From Bacteroidota bacterium (GTDB lineage: Bacteria > Bacteroidota > Bacteroidia > Bacteroidales > UBA4417), in contig JAIFMH010000170.1 of NCBI GenBank assembly GCA_020048595.1, positions 1 through 17,259 of the forward strand: DNA of 17,259 nt. Reading direction: 5' to 3'. Below the pieces are notes generated by a model that was not told where the DNA came from, did no database searches, and worked only from the letters and a program-made list of their open reading frames with translations. Within the stretch, counting starts at the first letter, position 1, and the number at the start of each line of letters is the position of its first letter. Below, one piece after another: positions 8,450 to 16,600 of this stretch. The position numbers and the translations under genes are program-made.

Positions 8450-10292
8450 TAAGTTGTTGCTCTCCATAGCCTTTGGCCGTGATCCGGCTTTTATCTATAC
8501 CCGAACTTATTATATATTTCACTGCTGCTTCAGCACGGTTTTGTGATAGCTTCTCATTGTAAATAGCAGGTCCGCGACTGTCAGTATGCGAGCCCAGTTC
8601 AACATTTACCGGGTTCTCATTCAGAATGCGAACCAGTTTATCAAGTTCTGCTTTGGCATCTTCACGGATATCGGATTTATCGAAGTTATAATAAATATTT
8701 TCGATCTGGAATGTTTTGGTAATTATCAGTTTATCGAGTAACAGGTCTCGGGGAGCAGGATTTGTAGTTCCAGGTTTAATTTCTGGTATGGAAATAGGGA
8801 TACAATCGGCAATATAATTGGGCATCATAGCTTTTACAATATAATCAGCCGGTTTGTCGACAAGGGCTTTGTACATACCATCAGAATCTGTTTTGAGAAC
8901 TTTAACATTTCCGGTTGAAGGATCAAAAAGGAAAACAGTTGCACCAGCTATAGGCTGCATGGTGGATTTATCTTTAACCAACCCGGTTATATATGCCGGC
9001 AAAACAGGTGCAGGCTCAGCAATCCGGAAGGCATAAATATCATCACTGCCCATGCCTTCGGGACGGTTTGATGATAAGAAACCGTTCTTTTCCCCCGGAG
9101 CAAAAGCAATGGCAAAGTCATCGTATGATTTATTTGCCGGCGAATGAAGATTCTGAGGTGTAGTCCATGTTTCGCTTTCATTTTTTGTTTTAAAAATATC
9201 CAGTGATCCGTAACCCGGATGACCTTCGCTAGAGAAATACAGTTCTCCGTCATTGCGCATGGTCGGGAACATTTCTCTTTCGCTGGTATTTACAGTTTTG
9301 CCCAGGTTAGCAGCAGGTCCCCATGCATCTCCTTCGCGTTTGCACATCCAGATATCAGTTTTCCCTTGTCCGCCAGGCATATCGCTGACAAAATAAAGGA
9401 TTTGTCCATCAGCAGAAAGTGTAGGATGTCCAACGGAATACTCTTTACTGTTCAGAAAGAAAGGCAATATCTCCCCCCATTCTCCATCCTTTTTTGTGGA
9501 ATAGTATATCTTAAGCAAATTGGTTTTGTATATGCCTTCACGTTTTGCTTTTCCGAAAAATGAACGTGTAAAATAAATTGTGTTTCCATCGGTACTGAAA
9601 GCTGCAGGTCCATCATGGTAAGGCTGGTTAAATTTTCCACCAAATTCAGATGCAGGTGACGACATATTTCCCCAGAAATCTGATGCCACTTCAGGGCGTG
9701 ATTTCATAATGTTGAGGTATCCACGGCCAGTCCAGCCGTAGGCTTTTCCTTCGCTGGTACTGGTTGTAAAATCAGACGCAAAAACAAGGTCTCCTTCATA
9801 AAAAGCAGGGCCGAAATCACTTTGAGTTGTGTTAATGCCATTTGCCAGTTTAAGTTCATATTTTGGTGTTAATCCTTTCCATGGGCCCAACACACTGTCG
9901 CAGTGCGAAGCATATAACTTTCCCCTTGGATCAGATGGATTCATTCCAGCATATTTTTGAAACATTTCCTTTGCTTTTGCATAATCGCCGGTCGATTGTA
10001 AAGCCAGAGCATAATAGTAAAATGACTCAGGTTTAGCATCAGGCATGGATACAGCCTGTGCATATGCAGCTTTGGCGTTAAGGTTGTCATGTTGCAAACG
10101 ATAACATTCGGCCAACATAGAAATTGCTGCATTATGCGTCTTTTCTTTATCAGCAACTTTCTTTAATGTGGTGATAGCTCCGGCATAGTTGTATTTGTCC
10201 ATCTGCTTCTGGGCTTTGTGTATGGATTGGCAACTCATAAGCGCCAAAAGCAGGATGCCGGTTGTTAAAAAAATAATGTTTCTTATCATCAT
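8415..10292 (-). CDS. PorE-like OmpA-family lipoprotein (TPR, PD40, CarbD-reg-like, OmpA), C-terminus apparently disrupted
   Basis: This 625-residue protein starts with a lipoprotein signal (lipobox LMSC, Cys21), so it is predicted to be an outer-membrane lipoprotein facing the periplasm. Tetratricopeptide repeats follow (about 29-130), then PD40/WD40-like beta-propeller strands (about 150-425, e.g. FSTDGNTIYFTRS, LSADGQILYFVSD), a CarboxypepD_reg-like Ig domain (about 430-510, ITGLVKDKSTMQPIAGATV) and an OmpA peptidoglycan-binding domain from about 530 (YYNFDKSDI, HTDSRG, LSQNRAEAAVKYI). This is the domain order of PorE (PG1058), a T9SS component that anchors the machine to peptidoglycan; many paralogues also sit beside T9SS adhesins. 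The OmpA domain stops after KGYGEQQLTN and continues as QHSFTCQRF, so the usual ...HQxNRRTE motif is missing. The start is one of two adjacent ATGs (10292 or 10289). It follows the giant adhesin gene by 57 bases, so they are probably co-transcribed. Confidence 0.88.
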   Translation of the reverse strand: MMIRNIIFLTTGILLLALMSCQSIHKAQKQMDKYNYAGAITTLKKVADKEKTHNAAISMLAECYRLQHDNLNAKAAYAQAVSMPDAKPESFYYYALALQSTGDYAKAKEMFQKYAGMNPSDPRGKLYASHCDSVLGPWKGLTPKYELKLANGINTTQSDFGPAFYEGDLVFASDFTTSTSEGKAYGWTGRGYLNIMKSRPEVASDFWGNMSSPASEFGGKFNQPYHDGPAAFSTDGNTIYFTRSFFGKAKREGIYKTNLLKIYYSTKKDGEWGEILPFFLNSKEYSVGHPTLSADGQILYFVSDMPGGQGKTDIWMCKREGDAWGPAANLGKTVNTSEREMFPTMRNDGELYFSSEGHPGYGSLDIFKTKNESETWTTPQNLHSPANKSYDDFAIAFAPGEKNGFLSSNRPEGMGSDDIYAFRIAEPAPVLPAYITGLVKDKSTMQPIAGATVFLFDPSTGNVKVLKTDSDGMYKALVDKPADYIVKAMMPNYIADCIPISIPEIKPGTTNPAPRDLLLDKLIITKTFQIENIYYNFDKSDIREDAKAELDKLVRILNENPVNVELGSHTDSRGPAIYNEKLSQNRAEAAVKYIISSGIDKSRITAKGYGEQQLTNQHSFTCQRF

Positions 10293-10349
10293 ATTCTTTT
10301 TATAGGTACATATGCTTATTGGATTGACTAAATCGTTTTTAGCTAACTT

Positions 10350-10640
10350 TTAATTAATGCCTCCCCCGCGGATATAAATCCATCCTTTATAGGTTTCATT
10401 AGCTTTGATGATATAAAAGTATACACCATCAGGAAGTGATTCGTTCTTATCATTAGTTCCATCCCATCGGTTATCTGTGTTGTTGTAACCAACAAACTCT
10501 TTAATTTTAGTTCCCCAGCGGTTGAAAAGTAATATTTCATTATCCGGGAAATTTTCAATTCCTCCGATATGCCAGTAATCATTTTTGTCATCATGATCAG
10601 GAGTAACAAGATTATAGATTTCGATGGATGCACGTATAGG
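10350..10640 (-). other. CHU_C gliding-motility-associated C-terminal (T9SS sorting) domain
   Basis: The last ~95 residues of the giant protein show the CHU_C (PF13585/TIGR04131) pattern: IEIYNLVTPDHDDKNDYW, then IENFPDNEILLFNRWGTK, WDGTNDKNESLPDGVYFYI and KGWIYIRGG. In the usual form the first motif is FTPNGDGxND; here it is VTPDHDDKNDYW, a mild deviation. This domain type directs export through T9SS, usually with help from PorP/SprF-type partners. Confidence 0.93.
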
Positions 10641-13600
10641 GAAAATAGTTACAATAACCATCGCCGTGTCGCATTTCGAAACATCAATTTTGTCGCAAAT
10701 CTTATAGGTAATGGTATCATTTCCGACAAAATCCGGCCTTGGTGTATACGATATAAATTCATCTTCGTTCAGAAGAGCTATGCCATTATCGGGATTGTTG
10801 ATAATGCTGACATACACGCCTTGACCGATTGAGTCATTCTCCAGTATATTAACCAAAGTTGAAGCATTTAAGCTTATGGTATCGTAATCATTGTTTGCAA
10901 TCGGTGGTTTGATACCGCCCATGCTGATTAGTACGTTGTCGCTTGCTGAACATCCAGAAATGGCATCAATTGCTGTTAGTGTAAATACTTTTTCCGTATT
11001 TAGTGCTGTGGTAGCCGTATTAAGTATCGTATTATTGACGACATACTCTTCCGGTGTCCAGTTGTAGGAAAATACTCCTGACCCTCCTGATACGCTTGCA
11101 TCTAGGAATGTTGATGTGCCGGTAACAATAACCAAGTTTTCGCCGGCATCAACAGTTATGGCCGGATTAAGTGTCAGTACAAATGTATCCTCCATAACCT
11201 TGTTACCACAAACTGAAGTCCCGTAAGCAATTAGCCTGAATTCAACAGATCCCTTTTCATTATCAGCTGGAGTATATCTTGGATTCAGTATTGACGCATC
11301 TGACAAAGTACCCTGGCCATTGTGTGTCCACGATAATGTAGAATAGTTTGAAGCAGTCGCTGCCGCAAAATGGAACAAATCAATTTTGCATATTGAAGTA
11401 TCGGAGCCTGCATCAACAATTGGCGACTTGTTGAAATCGATACGCATCTTATCTGTAGCATTTCCGCAAGGGACAATCCCGTTTGCTTTCAGTGTAATTT
11501 CAATAAATTCATTTGTTAAATCAGACTCAGTTGGAGTATAAACGGTGTTGAGAGAAGCTGAATTTTCAAATGTTCCGGTACCGGTTGTTGACCATTCCAG
11601 CGAAGTGTAATTGGTGCTTTGAGCTGCATTCAAAATTACCGGAGTCGACATACACGATTCAATATCACTCCCTGCAAATACAGTTGCCTGAGGCGAAACA
11701 GTAATAGTTTGGGTACAGCTTGATGTATTTCCATGAATATCCGTTGCTGTCCAGACGACCAAAGTAGTACCTGGCTCATAGGATAAAGGAGCATTATTGC
11801 TGATGCTTTCAATATCGCAATTATCTTTTGCAGTTGCAGTTCCGGTAACTACCAGATCGTTTGAGCATACCAATACAGATGCCGGGCATGTGATAACAGG
11901 AGATTCGTTATCTGTTACAATTACATTAGTGGAACAGACCGAAATTAATCCACATTCGTCTTTAATCGTCCATTCAATTAATGTTGTTCCGACTGGATAA
12001 AAGCCTGATGCATCTGCCGTTTGATTTATGCTATTTGTGATAGTAACCGTGCTGCAGTTTTCAAGAACTGATAGGGGAGATATAACCACAGTTGCGCCAC
12101 AAGCACCAGGATCAGTTTTTACTTTTATAGTATCCTGGCAGGTAACCAAAGGAGCAGTAACATCTTTAATAGTGAAAGTGGCAGAAGTTTCAGCCGTATT
12201 TCCACATGCATCGGTAGCTGTAAAAGTCACCAATGCTGATCCGCTTGTACCGCAAAGGTCGTTGAGGGTTGTGAAGTTATTTGTCCACGAAACAGAACCT
12301 GAACAGATATCCGAAGTAACCGCGCCTCCATTGGAAGCCAGCCAAGTGTTCAGTTCGGTTGTATTTCCGGTTCCGTCGCATTCAACTGTTAAGTCTGAAG
12401 CTGATGCTGAAATTGCAGGAGCAGTAACATCCATAATTGTGAAAGTGGCAGAAGTCTCAGCCTTATTTCCACACGCATCGGTAGCAGTAAAAGTAACCAA
12501 TGCTGAACCGGTTGCGCCGCAGAGGTCGTTGAGGGTTGTGAAGTTATTTGTCCACAAAACAGAACCTGAGCAGATATCTGAAGCAACTGCGCCTCCATTG
12601 GAAGCCAGCCATGTATTCAGTTCGGTTGTATTTCCGGTTCCATCGCATTCAATAGTTAAGTCTGAAGCTGATGCTGAAATTGCAGGAGCAGTAGCATCCA
12701 TAATTATGAAAGTGGCAGAAGTCTCAGACGTATTTCCACACGCATCGGTAGCCGTAAAGGTAACCAATGCTGAACCGGTTGTGCCGCAGAGGTCGTTGAG
12801 GGTTGTGAAGTTATTTGTCCACGAAACAGAACCTGAGCAGATATCTGAAGCAACTGCACCTCCATTGGAAGTCAGCCAAGTGTTCAGTTCGGTTGTATTT
12901 CCGGTTCCGTCGCATTCAACTGTTAAGTCTAAAGCTGATGCTGAAATTGCAGGAGCAGTACCATCCGTGATAGTGAAAGTGGCAGAAGTTTCAGCTGTAT
13001 TTCCACATGCATCGGTAGCTGTAAAAGTCACCAATGCTGAACCGGTTGTGCCGCATAGGTCGCTGAGGGTTGTGAAGTTATTACTTAGTGTTGGTATTCC
13101 GCAATTATCCGTGGCTCCAACAATTGATAACCATGATGTTAATTGAGTCGAATTTCCATTCCCATCACATTCGACAGTAATGTCCTGCGGAATAAGTGTG
13201 AAGATTGGAATCAATACATCATTAATAATGATGGATTGCGCACAAGAACTAATATTTCCGTCATTATCAGCAATACTATAGATGCGTGAAATTGTTTCAG
13301 GACACGATTGGTTATTGCTAGTCTGACTTATCAAATTGAAACTTGTGGCATTAATTCCGTTATTATCATTCGCAGATCCACCTGCAGCAATAAATTGCTC
13401 TAGTGTATTAAATACAGCAGGTACATCTTCAACACACTGAACATTTAAAGTTGAAGGACAATTCATAGCAGGTCCTTCATTATCACTTACGGTAACATTC
13501 ATTTGGCATGAAGTTGAATTGCCACAATCATCAATTGCAGTCCAGGTTACAACAGTAACTCCTAAAGGATAGGTGCCACTGGCATTACTTGTATTATTGA

Positions 13601-16600
13601 AATTGTTTTTGATGGTTGGGTTACCACAATTATCGCTGACAACTGGCAGATTAATTATTAATGTTGCAGTATTGAATCCTGGATCAGTTTGAACCATTAC
13701 AGGACCCGGGCAAATTATAGAAGGTGCAGTTATATCCTGAACAGTAATGGACTGGCTGACTGGAAGCGAAATGTTTCCGCAAACGTCTTTCGCAGACCAC
13801 GTTCTGGTTGTTTTATACGTTCCTGCACAAGCTCCGGCAACAGTTACATCTGTAAAAGTAATAGCCGGTGCCGTGTCGCATGCATCAGTTGCTGTTGGTG
13901 CTGTGAATACAGGTGTTGCCGGACAATTGATTGTTGCATCGGCTCCCTGTCCTGATAAAACCGGAATGGTATTATCCTGTACAGTAATGGACTGGCTGAC
14001 TGGAAGCGAAATGTTTCCACAAACGTCTTTCGCAGTCCACGTTCTGGTTGTTTTATACGTTCCTGCACAAGCTCCGGCAACAGTTACATCTGTAAAAGTA
14101 ATAGCCGGTGCCGCATCGCATGCATCAGTTGCTGTTGGTGCGGTGAATACAGGTGATACCGGACAATTGATAGTTGCATCGGCTCCCTGGCCTGATAAAA
14201 CCGGAATGGTATTATCCTGTACAGTAATAGACTGGCTAACCGGAAGCGAAATGTTTCCGCAAACGTCTTTAGCAGTCCACGTTCTGGTTGTTTTATACGT
14301 TCCTGCACAAGCTCCGGCAACAGTTACATCTGTAAAAGTAATAGCTGGTGCCGCATCGCATGCATCAGTTGCTGTTGGTGCGGTGAATACAGGTGTTGCC
14401 GGACAATTGATTGTTGCATCAGCTCCCTGGCCTGATAAAACAGGAATGGTATTATCCTGAACAGTGATGGTCTGTGAAGCATTTGAAAGATTACCACAAG
14501 CATCTTTAGCTGTCCATGTGCGTGTTACATTATATGAGCCTGGGCAAACACCCGGAGTAGTCACATCATTAAAGGTAAGAGTGAAATTACTTCCGCAGGC
14601 ATCAATAGCTGTTGCAACTGCAAATACAGGTATTGCCGGACAGTTGATTATTGTGACTGGAGGTAATGCTGCAATTACTGGAGCAGTAAGATCCTGAACG
14701 ATAATTTCTTGGGATTTTATTGTACTGTTTCCACAATCATCTGTGGCTTTCCATGAACGGGTTAAGCTATATGTGCCATTGCATAAGCCGTTTGTTCTTA
14801 CTTCATTTTCAAAAGTTATTGTAACTGAAGCATCACAATTGTCAGAAGCGGTTATGTCATCTCCAATTACAGCAATTGCAGGCACATTCGTACATTGAAC
14901 GGTGATATCAATAGGGAATTTAATATAAGTTGGTGCAATTTCGTCGTCAACCACTATCAATTGAGAACATGTTCCAAAGTTGTTGTTAATATCCGCAACT
15001 GTGTAAATTCTCGTAATTACTTCCGGACAAGAAAGTCCATTTGAAGCTTGACTTAGTAAGGTAAAACTTATGGCATCAATTCCATCATTATCTGAAACAT
15101 TGCCACCTGCTGAATTAAATTCCACCAGCGAGGCATAAGCGGAAGGTACCTCATTAATGCAATTGATTGTTATAGTGGCAGGGCAATTCATTGCAGGCGA
15201 TTGCGTATCAGAAACGTTTACCGTTTGGTTGCATGTTGCTGAAAGCCCGTTTACATCGGTTACTGTCCATATAACAGTAGTTGATCCAACCGGGAATTGA
15301 GCTGGGGCATTATTTGACACAGATGCTACTCCACAATTGTCAGAAGTGATTGGTGTTCCAAGATTTACACCTGTGGCATAAGGAAAACCAATATTTGCAT
15401 TTACTGTTATCGAAGCTGGGCAAATAATAGTTGGAGGTAGGATATCTGAAACCGTAACTGTCTGTTCGCAGGTTGCTTTATTTCCGCTGTTGTCTGTTAC
15501 TGTCCATATAACGGTGGTTGCTCCTAACGGGAATGCCGAAGGCGCATTGCTGGTAACCGAAGCCACCCCGCAATTATCTGAAGTTACCGGAGTTCCGAGA
15601 GCCACACCGGTAGCCGTACATCCTGTATTGGTTGTTGCCGCAACATTCACAGGACAAGTAATAGTTGGAAGAATATTATCTGAAACTGTTACTGTTTGTT
15701 CGCAGGTTGCTTTGTTTCCGCTGTTGTCGGTCACTGTCCATGTAACGGTGGTTGCACCCAACGGGAATGCCAAAGGCGCATTGCTGGTAACCGAAGCTAC
15801 CCCGCAATTATCTGAAGTTACCGGAGTTCCGAGAGCCACACCAGTAGCCGTGCATCCGGTATTGGTTGTTGCCGCAACATTCGCAGGACAAGTAATGGTT
15901 GGTAAGGTAATATCAGTTGTGGTTCCAACTGTAAGAGAAGTCGATTTTGTACATCCGTTTGCATCAGTCGCTGTAATGGTATACAATTGAGCGATAAGGT
16001 TATTGAATGTTCCGACCGGAGATTGTGTTCCCGTATTTGGGCTGATAGAATAAATAATTGTTCCAGTTCCGCCTGAAGCACTGATTTTTAAATTACCATT
16101 GCTCCCTCCGCTGCAACTAACATCAGTTACCTGTGGAATAGCAAAGATAAGTTCAGCTGGCGCTGTATTAATAGTCACACTTGTACCAGACGAAATACAC
16201 CCATCTGAATTTTTTGTAGTTACATTATAACTTCCTGCCGCTACCGCTGTAAATATTCCTGTATTGTTAGTATATGTTAAATTATTGATGCTGTAGGTTA
16301 TACCAATCCCGATAGGTGATGATATGGAGATTGTTCCCAATGAGCCTGAACAGGTAGGTTGAATAATGGAACCTGCTATCGGTGCAAGAGGAGTGGTTGG
16401 TTGAGCATTGATTACCACTGAAAATGAAGGTAAAGAAGAACAACCACCAACTTTCGTTACTGTGAAATTGTAAGTGCCTGCCGTTAAATCTGAAATAGTA
16501 ACACTACTTGTGTTTCCGCTTATTCCTCCGGGATTAATGGTCCAGTTTCTTGGTGGTAAACCATTTAATACAACGCTTCCTGTTGCGATCCCGCAAGTAG

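Noticed and set aside
12028..13146. Long plus-strand open frame (372 codons) with internal repeats
   Set aside because: It lies entirely antisense to the giant adhesin, and its repeats mirror the 267-bp units. Stop-free antisense frames arise automatically when one open unit is tandemly repeated. The minus-strand frame has recognisable domains.
13747..14460. Plus-strand open frame of 237 codons with three repeated blocks
   Set aside because: It is the antisense shadow of the three 240-bp repeats; no recognisable protein motif.
15490..15990. Plus-strand open frame of 166 codons with two repeated blocks
   Set aside because: It is the antisense shadow of the two 234-bp HYR repeats.
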